From contig NZ_QJTD01000001.1 in assembly GCF_003217215.1 (NCBI RefSeq), forward strand, positions 62,001 through 126,000: a stretch of DNA of 64,000 bases, given 5' to 3'. The stretch is from Winogradskyella epiphytica. Lineage in GTDB: Bacteria > Bacteroidota > Bacteroidia > Flavobacteriales > Flavobacteriaceae. Shown piece after piece: positions 33,495-43,417 of the stretch (within the stretch, counting starts at the first letter, position 1; the number at the start of each line of letters is the position of its first letter). The notes beneath the pieces were generated by a model. That model ran no database searches, had not been told where the DNA came from, and saw only the letters and a program-made list of their open reading frames with translations. A program made the position numbers and the translations under genes.

Positions 33495-35201
33495 ATGAAA
33501 CACTTCTACACTTTCGCCTTATTATGTCTACCATTTATTATTAGTGCTCAAACAGCCATCACCTCAAGTATAACCCCCGATTTAGCAGCCTATGGTGAAA
33601 CTACGAATTTTCCAGGCCAAGGAGAGTACGAAATTTATTTAAGTGCTGATGGAATTTTAGACAAACCGATAGTTGTTGTGGATCCTTTTGACCCAGGAGA
33701 CACCTTGAATATTGCAGCTTTATATAACCTCTTCAATTTCACCAATAGTTCTGGAGACCAAAATTTAATTGATCTTATTAGAGCTGAAGGATTTGATGTT
33801 ATCTTTTTAAACTTCCCAAATTACACAAGAGCTGAAGATAACGCTATCATTGATGGCGGAACCGATTATCTGGAGCGCAACGCTATGGTATTAGTTGAAT
33901 TGATTAATACTATAAATGCAGAAAAAGCTTCTAACAACGCCGAGCAAAATGTTATTATTGGCCCAAGTGCAGGAGGATTGATAGCAAGATATGCGCTAAA
34001 TTATATGGAAAATGAAAGCCTAGATGCCGATACAAGATTATATATATCTTTCGATTCGCCACATTTTGGTGCAAATATTCCTATTGGACTACAACATCAA
34101 TTAAACTTTTTAGCTAATAATTCACTGAGTCCAGTCACCGAATTAGCTCCACTTATTGACGGCACAATAAAATCTCCAGCAGCTCGACAAATGCTAATCG
34201 ATCATTTTGAAGCACATCTCTCTGGTGCCGACTTATACAGTTTTGATTCTGATATAACCCAACCCACACCACATCCTTATAGAAATATCTTTGAAGCCAG
34301 CCTTAATAGTTTAACCCCAACAGGGTTTCCTGAAAATGTTCGTAATGTTGCCATAATTAACGGAAGTGCTATTGGAAGTTCATATACAGCTGCAGATGGC
34401 GTAACTCCTGTAACCAATGGTTTTACAATGGTAGACCTTACACTTCCCATGGAAGTACCTATTGTCGGAGCTATAGACATCGAAATTGAAATAAACATGA
34501 CACCAAGTGCAGGAACTCCACAACAAGTGAGTCGTTTTTTCGCACCCCTTTTCCCTCCTTTTATTCCTAATGTAGAATCCATAGCCAATTCAGGAACAAG
34601 TTTTTATGATGGCGTAGATGCAGCTCCAGGTGGATTAATTGATTTTTCTGCATTAATGGACCAATCTGGTACTGGTGGAGATATGGCTTCCGACTTTATT
34701 GACGGTTTACAAATAGATAAATTTAGCTTTATCCCATCAATTAGTGCTCTAGCCTTAGATACTACGGACGAATCCACCGGAAATGAAAGAAATTGGTTTC
34801 ACGATATAGAAATAGACGGAAGCGGACATGCTATTAATAGTCCATTTGATAACACGTTCACCCCAATTGATAATCAGCCACATTTATATCTATCGGACGC
34901 CAACGTTGCCTTTGCTTTAAATGAGATTCTTAACGCTCCTTTATCAACAACTAATTCTGAATTTCTATCAATGCAATTAGAAAACAATCCTGTAAAGAAC
35001 GAACTAGTAATACTTAACACCGAAAACATAAAGGCTAAAATTAACATCATGGATTTAACAGGAAAGACGGTGTATCAATTAAATTCAAACCTAAATAATA
35101 GAACATCAATTCCCATTAATTTAAGTTCAGGCTTTTACATTCTCAAAGTGGTTAGCGACACTAATGCTACTTTCACCACGAAGTTTATGGTCAATAATTA
35201 G
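33495..35201 (+). CDS. Secreted alpha/beta-hydrolase-like protein with T9SS sorting domain
   Basis: 568 residues. Signal peptide (MKHFYTFALLCLPFIISAQ). The first 300 residues have a hydrolase-like core: VVVDPFDPGD, ARAEGFDVIFLNFPNY-type strand, and nucleophile elbow GPSAGGLIARYAL near residues 157-169, with serine in a G-x-S-x-G-like setting. DSPHFGANIP follows as in lipase-like proteins. The last 75 residues form a type A T9SS C-terminal sorting domain (LENNPVKNEL, GFYILKV). Probably a surface or secreted esterase/lipase; substrate unknown. Confidence 0.72.
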   Translation: MKHFYTFALLCLPFIISAQTAITSSITPDLAAYGETTNFPGQGEYEIYLSADGILDKPIVVVDPFDPGDTLNIAALYNLFNFTNSSGDQNLIDLIRAEGFDVIFLNFPNYTRAEDNAIIDGGTDYLERNAMVLVELINTINAEKASNNAEQNVIIGPSAGGLIARYALNYMENESLDADTRLYISFDSPHFGANIPIGLQHQLNFLANNSLSPVTELAPLIDGTIKSPAARQMLIDHFEAHLSGADLYSFDSDITQPTPHPYRNIFEASLNSLTPTGFPENVRNVAIINGSAIGSSYTAADGVTPVTNGFTMVDLTLPMEVPIVGAIDIEIEINMTPSAGTPQQVSRFFAPLFPPFIPNVESIANSGTSFYDGVDAAPGGLIDFSALMDQSGTGGDMASDFIDGLQIDKFSFIPSISALALDTTDESTGNERNWFHDIEIDGSGHAINSPFDNTFTPIDNQPHLYLSDANVAFALNEILNAPLSTTNSEFLSMQLENNPVKNELVILNTENIKAKINIMDLTGKTVYQLNSNLNNRTSIPINLSSGFYILKVVSDTNATFTTKFMVNN

Positions 35202-35224
35202 ACTATTCTATTTAATATTTAAGC

Positions 35225-35265
35225 AAAAAAAAAAACCTGTACAAAGATTTACAGGTTTTTTTTTT
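35225..35265. terminator. Bidirectional terminator between T9SS hydrolase and Omp28
   Basis: A long A-run and AACCTGTA pair with TACAGGTT and a long T-run; loop about 10 nt. Serves both converging genes. Confidence 0.85.
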
Positions 35266-35283
35266 ACGCTTAAATAAGATTCT

Positions 35284-36354
35284 CTATAATTCTTCAATTG
35301 TCTGAGTCTCACCAAATGTAGCTACCCTTGCATTATAAACTTTATTATTATTTCCATTAACAACAAAAGCTACAATAGTCATTTTTGACGTATTAGTTAC
35401 ATTTCCTGGAACAGAAACAGTAATGTTTTTCGAGTAAACATTATCAGCAACCACTTCAGCAGAAGGAATTTGATCCCCCATTAAATCAGTCAATGTTGCT
35501 CTTAGCACATTGTCATGCTCAAAATTTGCTAAAATATCACCACCACCATAATAACTTGTATAGTTTACTTGATCATAAAATAGATCATTTTCTAAAACAT
35601 AAACCACAAGTTTAGGATTAGCAACTGCCGTCCCAAACTTCACATTAACATCAAGAGAAATATTATTATTACTAAGTACTGGAGCTAAAGCGAGACCAAG
35701 ATCTGCTTCTTCATTAGCTATATTAACAACTTGATTCACATTACTTGGCTCTGGATAAGCCCATACAGTGGTTCTATCTAACATCGCTGTTGGGTAGCCT
35801 TCAAGATTGATAATGTTCTCTAATGCCGTGGCATTAAAGTTATATGGATCATGAGTACTTGAGCTCGTACTAGGACTTCCTCTATGAATAGCTACAGTAA
35901 TTGATTTGTCTGTAGCTGCTTCAACCTGCTCTACTCCATAGGCTACTCTAGGACACCAGCCACACCACGTACCGGTATAATCTTCAATTAAAACATTTTT
36001 AGTAAACTTTGTAGGCAATTCTAAAACCGATATTTGTAATGTATTACTAGTTAAGCCATTATAAGTAGCAACTACGTCTATAACCCCAGCAGTTTGAGGT
36101 GTATAATTACTTCCATTAATACTTACTCCATTTACTGTGATATTGGCAGAAGTAGTAACAAAATCGTTGTTATTAGTTTTTACATCAAAAAATATGGCAT
36201 CGCCAACATAGATATCATTATTAAATTGTTTTGATATCGTAATACTTGTTACGTCAGACCCTCCTCCCGAATCATCATTGCTGTCACCGCTGCAACTCAA
36301 AAGCATCACCGTTAAGGCAAAAAATAAGGATTTTAAAATGTGTGTGTTGTTCAT
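35284..36354 (-). CDS. Omp28-related outer-membrane lipoprotein with thioredoxin-like CxxC
   Basis: 356 residues. Lipoprotein signal (MLLSCS lipobox, Cys near residue 21) followed by a Gly/Ser/Asp linker typical of surface-exposed flavobacterial lipoproteins. Residues about 35-115 look like an Ig-type domain; from about 118 the Omp28 domain starts with a CxxC in TGTWCGWCPR, as in thioredoxin folds. Related to Porphyromonas gingivalis Omp28. The divergent neighbours are a TlpA-like thioredoxin and a DUF6029 barrel, suggesting a shared envelope thiol-redox or assembly role. Confidence 0.85.
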   Translation of the reverse strand: MNNTHILKSLFFALTVMLLSCSGDSNDDSGGGSDVTSITISKQFNNDIYVGDAIFFDVKTNNNDFVTTSANITVNGVSINGSNYTPQTAGVIDVVATYNGLTSNTLQISVLELPTKFTKNVLIEDYTGTWCGWCPRVAYGVEQVEAATDKSITVAIHRGSPSTSSSTHDPYNFNATALENIINLEGYPTAMLDRTTVWAYPEPSNVNQVVNIANEEADLGLALAPVLSNNNISLDVNVKFGTAVANPKLVVYVLENDLFYDQVNYTSYYGGGDILANFEHDNVLRATLTDLMGDQIPSAEVVADNVYSKNITVSVPGNVTNTSKMTIVAFVVNGNNNKVYNARVATFGETQTIEEL

Positions 36355-36451
36355 AAGATTAGGTTTTTTATTAATTCGATGGCTAATATAATTTTTTTAT
36401 AATTTTTTGGTGTTATTATTGCACAATTACTAACAAAACAACAATCTTTCA

Positions 36452-36931
36452 ATGAAAAACATTTACCTACTCGTATTATTAATGGTAATCTCATTATCTA
36501 ATGCCCAAGAATTACCAAACATCACCCTAAAAAGTATTGATGAGCAATCTGTAAATATTCAAGAACTTGCTAATTCGGACACGGTTAAAGTTTTTAGCTT
36601 TTGGGCCACATGGTGTGTTCCATGTATTAATGAACTTGACGCAATTAGTGAAGTTTATGAGGAATGGCAAGATGAAACCAATGTAGAAATTATTGCTATT
36701 TCTACTGATGATTCAAGAACCAAAAAACGTGTTACTCCACTTGTTAATGGAAAAGGCTGGGAATATCAAATCTTATTCGACGATAATCAAGAGCTTAAAC
36801 GAGCACTTAACATCACAGTAATGCCCTACGTGATTGTCGTTAAAAACGGAAAAATCATCCACCAACATACAGGATACACCCCAGGTAGTGAAGATGCTTT
36901 ATATGAAGTAATCAAAAAACACTCCAATTAA
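36452..36931 (+). CDS. TlpA-like exported thiol-disulfide oxidoreductase
   Basis: 159 residues: signal peptide to about 19, then a thioredoxin fold with active site WATWCVPC and cis-proline loop VMPYVIV. Periplasmic reductant for disulfides, perhaps acting on the CxxC of the divergent Omp28 protein. Followed after 45 bases by the DUF6029 gene, likely cotranscribed. Confidence 0.9.
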   Translation: MKNIYLLVLLMVISLSNAQELPNITLKSIDEQSVNIQELANSDTVKVFSFWATWCVPCINELDAISEVYEEWQDETNVEIIAISTDDSRTKKRVTPLVNGKGWEYQILFDDNQELKRALNITVMPYVIVVKNGKIIHQHTGYTPGSEDALYEVIKKHSN

Positions 36932-36976
36932 AATCCTTAGAACTTTTTTCACAAAATACTAGCCAAAACAAACATT

Positions 36977-38656
36977 ATGAAAAGACTGATATTACTATTA
37001 GTTTTTTGTCTATCAGGACAATTTATTTTTGCACAATTATTAGATAATTTAAGAATTGGATTAGAGTCTAATTCAGCTTGGTACAACGATGATAAAAAGA
37101 CAGGTTCTTTTTATGACACCGAAAACCAAGATGGAGATAAACACATTAGATCAAACAACTACCTAAAGTTAGACTATAGCTTTTTAAAGAACTTTCAAGC
37201 TTCTGTTCAAATCGAATCCTATGAACCATTAGCTCTTATTAATTATTCCCCTAATTTAGAAGGAACCAATATTGGGACCTATTCATTAAACTATAAATCC
37301 TCTAAATTAGACGTTACCGCTGGTCATTATTATGCACAATTTGGCAGCGGCTTAATTCTTAGAAACTGGGAAGACCGACAATTAGGTTTAAACAATGCCT
37401 TATTCGGTGGAAAAGTAGAATACACGCCTATGGAATCCATTCACCTAACAGGTTTATATGGCAAACAACGTGTTGGATTTGACACCTCTGATGGAGAAGT
37501 ATTTGGAGCCAATGTAGAAATTGACCTCTCATCAATTATAGATTTCGAAAGCACATCTCTAAGTTTAGGGTTGAGTTATGTAGGAAGAAAGGAAGCGACA
37601 GAAATTGTAGATCCTAATTTTGATGAATTGACCAATGCTTTTTCAGGAAGACTTGACTTTTATGAGGGTAGTTTTTATTCAAGTTTAGAATATGTTTCTA
37701 AAAGTGAGGATGCCATTGTACAAGTGGGACAAATTATGAATAACTTTGTAAAGCCTGGTAATGCCATTCTGTTTAACGCAGGGTTTTCACAAAAAGGATT
37801 TGGATTAGATGCTACCTTCAGACGATTAGAAAACATGTCTTTTTACTCAGAACGCCAAAAAAGTGGTAATCTATTTATAGAAAATATTGTTAACTACACC
37901 CCTGGTTTAACAAAACAACACGATTATTTGTTAACTAATATCTTTGTTTATCAAGCTCAGCCACAAGTATCCTTCTTAGACCCAGGCCTTTTAAAAGCTG
38001 GCGAAATTGGTGGTCAAATAGATTTATTTTACCAGATTAAAAAAGACACACCACTAGGTGGCAAATATGGCACAAAGATCGCTTTCAATATGTCGTATTG
38101 GGCAGGACTAAAAGGTGATTTTGATTATAACAATTTAGATTATAGCACTGACCTTTTCGGTTTCGGAAATAAGTATTTTTCAGATATTAATTTCGAAATC
38201 AGAAAGAAATGGAATTCTAAATGGAATAGTATCTTTTATTATGTGAATCAATATTACAGCAAGAAGCAGATAGAAGGGAATTTTGGAGCTGAACCTATTA
38301 AATCAAATATTGTGGTTGCTGAAGCTACCCGCAAACTTAATGGTGGTAAATCCTTCCGAATCGAAGCTCAGAAATTATGGTCCGACTCTGATGGTCACGA
38401 TTGGGTTGGAGGAACATTTGAATTTAATTTAAGTTCTAAATATTCCGTTTATATTAACGATATTTACAACTCCGGCAATGATAGTGACACCGCTGAAACT
38501 CATTACTTTAATATTGGTGGCAGTTATACAAAAGGCTCTACAAGATTAGGCTTGAATTATGGAAGACAAAGAGCAGGTCTGATCTGCGTTGGAGGTGTTT
38601 GTCGTTATGCAGCAGAAGCTACCGGCGTTTCAGCTAACCTAACCATGTCATTCTAA
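36977..38656 (+). CDS. DUF6029 family outer-membrane beta-barrel protein
   Basis: 559 residues with a signal peptide (MKRLILLLVFCLSGQFIFAQ) and alternating aromatic/polar strands throughout (for example NYKSSKLDVTAGHYYAQFG, LGLNYGRQRAGL), ending in a terminal Phe as outer-membrane barrels do. Recognised as DUF6029. Two cysteines near the C-terminus (LICVGGVC) could be substrates of the TlpA-like protein encoded just upstream. Function unknown. Confidence 0.8.
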   Translation: MKRLILLLVFCLSGQFIFAQLLDNLRIGLESNSAWYNDDKKTGSFYDTENQDGDKHIRSNNYLKLDYSFLKNFQASVQIESYEPLALINYSPNLEGTNIGTYSLNYKSSKLDVTAGHYYAQFGSGLILRNWEDRQLGLNNALFGGKVEYTPMESIHLTGLYGKQRVGFDTSDGEVFGANVEIDLSSIIDFESTSLSLGLSYVGRKEATEIVDPNFDELTNAFSGRLDFYEGSFYSSLEYVSKSEDAIVQVGQIMNNFVKPGNAILFNAGFSQKGFGLDATFRRLENMSFYSERQKSGNLFIENIVNYTPGLTKQHDYLLTNIFVYQAQPQVSFLDPGLLKAGEIGGQIDLFYQIKKDTPLGGKYGTKIAFNMSYWAGLKGDFDYNNLDYSTDLFGFGNKYFSDINFEIRKKWNSKWNSIFYYVNQYYSKKQIEGNFGAEPIKSNIVVAEATRKLNGGKSFRIEAQKLWSDSDGHDWVGGTFEFNLSSKYSVYINDIYNSGNDSDTAETHYFNIGGSYTKGSTRLGLNYGRQRAGLICVGGVCRYAAEATGVSANLTMSF

Positions 38657-38676
38657 TTAATAAAAACCATAAAACG

Positions 38677-38717
38677 CAAAAAAAAACCTACTCAATAAAT
38701 CAAGTAGGTTTTTTTTA
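38677..38717. terminator. Bidirectional terminator between DUF6029 and rsmG
   Basis: ACCTACT (38686-38692) pairs with AGTAGGT (38703-38709), with A-run before and T-run after. Confidence 0.85.
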
Positions 38718-38726
38718 TTAAGCCAA

Positions 38727-39356
38727 TTAAACTTTAAATTTTAATGGCAAATGAATTACCTTTTTTGTCACAAAAAATTCTTCTTCAAAATAATCAGATA
38801 GCAAATAAGCCTTAACCGCTTTATATGGCTTTAACTCTTCGGTAAGATCACCTCCTTTTAGATAAAGGATTCCATTTTTTAATTCGTTCTTCTGTATTTT
38901 GGCAATTTTACCCTTTACCCAAGTTGTAAACTCTGGCATTGCGGTCACCGCTCTACTAACAATAAAATCGAAAGTTTCGTCGATGGCTTCCACTCTACTG
39001 TGTGTGGTTTTAACATTTGTAAGTCCAATTGCCTCAGTAACAGCATTAATTACTTTTAATTTTTTATTGATACTATCCACTAAATGGAATTGGCATTCTG
39101 GAAATAAAATGGCCAATGGAACACCAGGAAAACCGCCTCCTGTCCCGACATCTAGTATTGAAGAACCTGGGGCAAATTTCATCACTTTAGCAATTCCTAG
39201 AGAATGTAATACATGTCTTAGATATAATTCGTCAATATCCTTTCGGGAAATAACGTTTATTTTACTGTTCCAGTCTTTATACAAGCCGTCTAAAGCCTCA
39301 AACTGTTGAATTTGAGTTTCAGTTAAGTCCGGAAAATATTTTAAAATCAGCTCCAT
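38727..39356 (-). CDS. rsmG: 16S rRNA (guanine-527-N7)-methyltransferase
   Basis: 209 residues, standard length. SAM motif SILDVGTGGGFPGVPLAILFP, the NVISRKD segment and the catalytic-region SRAVTAMPEF identify RsmG/GidB. Modifies G527 in helix 18 of 16S rRNA. Monocistronic; TACTTTTG promoter box directly upstream. Confidence 0.96.
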   Translation of the reverse strand: MELILKYFPDLTETQIQQFEALDGLYKDWNSKINVISRKDIDELYLRHVLHSLGIAKVMKFAPGSSILDVGTGGGFPGVPLAILFPECQFHLVDSINKKLKVINAVTEAIGLTNVKTTHSRVEAIDETFDFIVSRAVTAMPEFTTWVKGKIAKIQKNELKNGILYLKGGDLTEELKPYKAVKAYLLSDYFEEEFFVTKKVIHLPLKFKV

Positions 39357-39371
39357 TTAATGTTCTTTCTG

Positions 39372-39379
39372 CAAAAGTA
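39372..39379 (-). promoter_or_regulatory. -7 promoter box TACTTTTG for rsmG
   Basis: Perfect TAnnTTTG on the minus strand, 15 bases upstream of the ATG at 39356; the leader would be very short. Confidence 0.45.
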
Positions 39380-39437
39380 CTTATTTTCGGATTTATAATT
39401 TAACATTTTACAATAATGACTGCTTTTATTTATTAGC

Positions 39438-39445
39438 TATCTTTG
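39438..39445 (+). promoter_or_regulatory. -7 promoter box TATCTTTG for the desaturase operon
   Basis: Perfect TAnnTTTG, 53 bases upstream of the ATG at 39499. Confidence 0.45.
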
Positions 39446-39498
39446 TTATATTATAATGCACTAAATTACTTACATTATAATATAAATTTTTTAAATAC

Positions 39499-40599
39499 AT
39501 GTCACAACAAACACTTTCCTTCTCTAGAACAGATTCCGCAAAGTTCTTTAGAACATTAAACAAACGCGTAAACAGTTACTTCAAGGAAAATAATATAAAA
39601 CGAACAGGCAATTGGCAACTATGGGTAAAAACCATCATCATGTTTGCTTTATTCTTAACGCCTTATTTTTTATTACTCACCTTAAACATGCCTACTTGGG
39701 CGCAATTACTCTTAACCGTAGTAATGGGTATTGGTATGGCCGGTGTTGGTATGAACGTCATGCACGATGGTAACCACGGTGCTTTCTCTAACAAAGAGTG
39801 GGTTAACCGCATCATGGGAAGCAGCATCTATATCTTAGCCGGAAATGTATATAACTGGAAAGTTCAACACAATGTTTTACACCATACCTATACGAATATT
39901 CACGGTCATGATGAAGATTTAGAAGCGGGTAGAATTCTACGTTTCTCAAAGCATACCGAATGGCGTAAGCATCATAGATTTCAGCATTATTATTCCGTCT
40001 TACTCTATGGCTTATTAACCATCAACTGGGCGATTACTACAGATTTCCAACAGATGAAACGTTACATGAAGCGTAAATTATCTTATGGTAAATTCCCTAA
40101 TCCAGTGGCAAACTGGAGTAAATTAGTGGTTTCAAAAATCATCTATATTTCTATGTGGATTGTTATACCTATGGTTCTTACTGATATCGCATGGTATAAA
40201 GTCTTAATCGGATTCTTCATTATGCATTATGTTGCAGGTCTTATTTTAAGTATCGTATTTCAATTAGCTCACGTTATGGACGAAGCTGAGATGCCATTAC
40301 CAGAAAAAGATGGTACTATGAAAAACACTTGGGCGATCCACCAATTAAAAACTACAGTTAATTTTGGTGCGAGAAGTAAAATTATAAACTGGTATACTGG
40401 AGGCTTAAATCACCAAGTGGAACATCACATTTTTCCACATATCAGCCATATTCACTATGGTAAAATCGCAGAGATTGTAAAGTCAACTGCACAAGAATTT
40501 AACTTACCATACAAAGAGTACGAAACGACAAGAAAAGCTATTGCTGCTCATTTCAAGTTTTTAAAAGAAATGGGAGCACGACCAGCAATGCAAGCCTAA
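39499..40599 (+). CDS. Membrane fatty-acid (acyl-CoA/acyl-lipid) desaturase
   Basis: 366 residues with two pairs of membrane helices (about 47-90 and 200-260) and the three histidine boxes of di-iron desaturases: HDGNHGAF, HNVLHHTYTN and HQVEHHIFPHISHIHY. The HQVEHH third box matches front-end/linoleoyl-CoA-type desaturases without a cytochrome b5 domain. Introduces double bonds for membrane fluidity, a trait often cold-regulated. Separated by 18 bases from the aminotransferase gene. Confidence 0.9.
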   Translation: MSQQTLSFSRTDSAKFFRTLNKRVNSYFKENNIKRTGNWQLWVKTIIMFALFLTPYFLLLTLNMPTWAQLLLTVVMGIGMAGVGMNVMHDGNHGAFSNKEWVNRIMGSSIYILAGNVYNWKVQHNVLHHTYTNIHGHDEDLEAGRILRFSKHTEWRKHHRFQHYYSVLLYGLLTINWAITTDFQQMKRYMKRKLSYGKFPNPVANWSKLVVSKIIYISMWIVIPMVLTDIAWYKVLIGFFIMHYVAGLILSIVFQLAHVMDEAEMPLPEKDGTMKNTWAIHQLKTTVNFGARSKIINWYTGGLNHQVEHHIFPHISHIHYGKIAEIVKSTAQEFNLPYKEYETTRKAIAAHFKFLKEMGARPAMQA

Positions 40600-40617
40600 T
40601 TCAACATAAAATAACAG

Positions 40618-41802
40618 ATGAATCAACTTTCAGATAGAATTAACAATCTATCCACATCAGCCACCTTAGCGATGGCTGCAAAAGCTAGAGAATTAAGAGC
40701 CGAAGGAAAAGATATTATTGGATTAAGTTTGGGTGAGCCTGACTTTAATACGCCAGACTTTATTAAAGATGCGGCTATTAAAGCGATTAACCAAAACTAT
40801 AACAGCTACACTCCTGTAGATGGTTATGTAGAACTGAAGCAAGCGATTATCACAAAATTTAAGCGTGATAATAGGCTCGATTACAGCTTACCACAAATTG
40901 TGGTCTCCACCGGTGCAAAACAAGCCTTAGCTAATATCGCTGCTGTTATGCTCAACCCAGGTGATGAAGTTATTTTACCTTGTCCGTATTGGGTAAGCTA
41001 TAACGATATTGTAAAGTTAAACGATGGCGTACCTGTAGAGGTTCAAACCTCAATTGAAAACGACTTTAAAATGACTGCTGAACAATTAGAAGCCGCTATT
41101 ACTCCTAACACTAAGATGGTTTGGTACAGTTCGCCTTGTAACCCAAGTGGTTCTGTATATAGTGAAGCCGAATTGAGATCATTAGCAGAAGTCCTAAAGA
41201 AATACCCGGATATTTTTGTGCTTTCAGATGAAATCTATGAGCATATTAATTTCAAAGGTGGTCATTTTAGTATGGCCGAAATTGAGCATATGTACGACAG
41301 AACCATTACAGTAAACGGTGTATCAAAAGCCTTTGCGATGACAGGTTGGAGAATAGGTTATATTGGTGCTCCAGATTGGATCGCTAGAGCTTGTACTAAA
41401 ATGCAAGGTCAGGTGACTAGTGGTGCTAACTGTATTGCTCAACGGGCCACAATTACAGCTTTAGAAGCCTCACCGTCTCGTATTAAATATATGATAGATG
41501 AATTTAAAGAGAGACGTCAACTCGTTCTTGATTTATTAAATGAGATTGAAGGGTTTAAAAACAATGAACCCGAAGGTGCTTTTTATATATTCCCAGATGT
41601 GTCCTCATATTTCGGAAAAACGATAAAAGGAACCACTATAAATAATGCGACAGACTTCTCTTTGTTTCTACTAGAAGAAGCTTTAGTAGCAACTGTTACA
41701 GGTGAAGCCTTTGGTAATCCAAACTGTATAAGAATTTCTTATGCAGCATCACAAGATGAAATTAAAGAAGCTATAAAACGAATTAAAGCAGCCTTAAGCT
41801 AA
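40618..41802 (+). CDS. Class I pyridoxal-phosphate aminotransferase (aspartate aminotransferase type)
   Basis: 394 residues. PLP lysine in NGVSKAFAMTGWRIGY, substrate and cofactor residues in YSSPCNPSGSVY and SDEIYEHI, and the C-terminal RISYAAS carboxylate-binding arginine are present. Subgroup I-beta aspartate aminotransferase; some members also act on prephenate. Terminator follows at 41828. Confidence 0.92.
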   Translation: MNQLSDRINNLSTSATLAMAAKARELRAEGKDIIGLSLGEPDFNTPDFIKDAAIKAINQNYNSYTPVDGYVELKQAIITKFKRDNRLDYSLPQIVVSTGAKQALANIAAVMLNPGDEVILPCPYWVSYNDIVKLNDGVPVEVQTSIENDFKMTAEQLEAAITPNTKMVWYSSPCNPSGSVYSEAELRSLAEVLKKYPDIFVLSDEIYEHINFKGGHFSMAEIEHMYDRTITVNGVSKAFAMTGWRIGYIGAPDWIARACTKMQGQVTSGANCIAQRATITALEASPSRIKYMIDEFKERRQLVLDLLNEIEGFKNNEPEGAFYIFPDVSSYFGKTIKGTTINNATDFSLFLLEEALVATVTGEAFGNPNCIRISYAASQDEIKEAIKRIKAALS

Positions 41803-41827
41803 AAATAAAAGTGGTGTTTAATGAAGA

Positions 41828-41864
41828 AGCTGTAATGTCATTTTTTGACTTACAGCTTTTTTTT
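41828..41864 (+). terminator. Terminator after the aminotransferase
   Basis: AGCTGTAA and TTACAGCT (41850-41857) pair, with inner GTCA/TGAC pairing, followed by a run of T. Confidence 0.82.
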
Positions 41865-41910
41865 ATGCACCTAAATTAAATCGTGTTAGGTCTAATAAAA
41901 TGTAAGCAGT

Positions 41911-43413
41911 CTACCTATTTCTCCAGAAGAAAGGTGTCATTAAAATTAAAACCGTAAACAGTTCTAATCGTCCTATTAACATTAAGAATGACGCCCACCA
42001 CTTACCTAACTCAGGTAAAGCGGCAAAATTATGCACAGGCCCAAAATTCCCAAGTGCGGGACCAATATTCCCTAAACTCGTTGCCGAAAGTCCAACAGCC
42101 GATACAAAATCAATTTCAAACATAGAGAATACTAAGGCACCAACGATAAAGGATAACATATATAGTATAAAGAATCCTAAGACGTTAAATACAATTTCTC
42201 GAGACACTGATTTTTCATTATATCTTACTGGAATAATAGCATTGGGGTGCAAAGCACGTTTAAATTCTAAAAAGCTATTTTTAATTAAAATCAATTGACG
42301 CATTACTTTTACACCTCCAGCAGTACTCCCTGCAGAACCCCCTAAGAACATCAATCCGAAAAAGAAAACGGTCAAAAACGGAGTCCAAACCGTGTAGTCT
42401 GCCGTTATAAATCCAGTAGTAGTAATCACACTGACCACTTGGAACAAGGCATGTCTTAAAGCGCTTTCACCTTCACCCCATATCATAGGATGTATTATTG
42501 AGGATTGAGATATATCCGCTCTAAAATAAATTAAGACCGAAGCGATTATAGTAAATACTGCCACAAATCTGAAGTAGAGCTTAAACTCTTCATCGTGTAT
42601 AATCTTAGATACTTTCCCTTTAAATAAATAGTAACTTAATACAAAATTAGTTCCAGCCAAGAACATAAAGAAAATGATAATATACTGTATAATAGGATGA
42701 TCGTTCCAATAGGCAACACTTGCATTTTTAGTAGAGAATCCTCCTGAAGACAAAGTACTTAACGAATGATTTATAGCATCAAAAAATGACATCCCTGCGA
42801 CTTTTAACAGTATAGTTTCTGCCACCGTATAGCCCACATAAATTAACCATAAACGCTTCGCTGTATCCGTTATTCTCGGATGAAGTTTATCACCAACAGG
42901 TCCAGGAGCTTCGGCTGCAAATAGCTGCATACCACCAACACCAAGTAATGGAAGAATAGCGATAGCTAAAACAATTATACCCATACCACCAATCCATTGG
43001 GTTAAACTTCTCCAAAATAACACCCCTTTAGGAATTATTTCAATATCATTTAATATAGACGATCCAGTCGTGGTATATCCAGACATGGTTTCAAAAAAGG
43101 CATCCGTAAACGAAGGAATAGATTCAGTCACCAAATAAGGTAAGGTTCCAGATAGTGACATCACAATCCAACCAAAGGCTACCACTATATAACCTTCTCG
43201 CTTATTCATTTCTTTGCGATGATTTTGAGTTCTATACATCACCAAAGCTCCAATGATTAGCGTAACGAATCCCGCTAAAAATAATTGGAGGGTCACACCG
43301 TCTTGATAAATAAGACTTATCAAAGTTGCGATAAGCATAAAACCACCATTGAATAATAGTAGTAGTCCTAAAAAATGAAAAATGATTTTATGATTGAGCC
43401 TAATGCGCGACAT
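41911..43413 (-). CDS. trkH: TrkH/KtrB family potassium transporter
   Basis: 500 residues, eight to ten membrane helices and four pore loops: SGYTTTGSS, STLSSGGFST, VITTTGFIT and ATSLGNIGPA, each with the selectivity-filter glycine. Membrane channel subunit of K+ uptake, gated by the TrkA protein whose gene lies 4 bases upstream. Confidence 0.95.
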   Translation of the reverse strand: MSRIRLNHKIIFHFLGLLLLFNGGFMLIATLISLIYQDGVTLQLFLAGFVTLIIGALVMYRTQNHRKEMNKREGYIVVAFGWIVMSLSGTLPYLVTESIPSFTDAFFETMSGYTTTGSSILNDIEIIPKGVLFWRSLTQWIGGMGIIVLAIAILPLLGVGGMQLFAAEAPGPVGDKLHPRITDTAKRLWLIYVGYTVAETILLKVAGMSFFDAINHSLSTLSSGGFSTKNASVAYWNDHPIIQYIIIFFMFLAGTNFVLSYYLFKGKVSKIIHDEEFKLYFRFVAVFTIIASVLIYFRADISQSSIIHPMIWGEGESALRHALFQVVSVITTTGFITADYTVWTPFLTVFFFGLMFLGGSAGSTAGGVKVMRQLILIKNSFLEFKRALHPNAIIPVRYNEKSVSREIVFNVLGFFILYMLSFIVGALVFSMFEIDFVSAVGLSATSLGNIGPALGNFGPVHNFAALPELGKWWASFLMLIGRLELFTVLILMTPFFWRNR

Positions 43414-43417
43414 ATGG

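Noticed and set aside
34277-34588. 103-codon frame opposite the T9SS hydrolase
   Set aside because: Antisense shadow; the sense frame is continuous with signal peptide and sorting domain.
38899-39309. 136-codon frame opposite rsmG
   Set aside because: Shadow of rsmG; composition is that of a reversed coding strand and rsmG is unambiguous.
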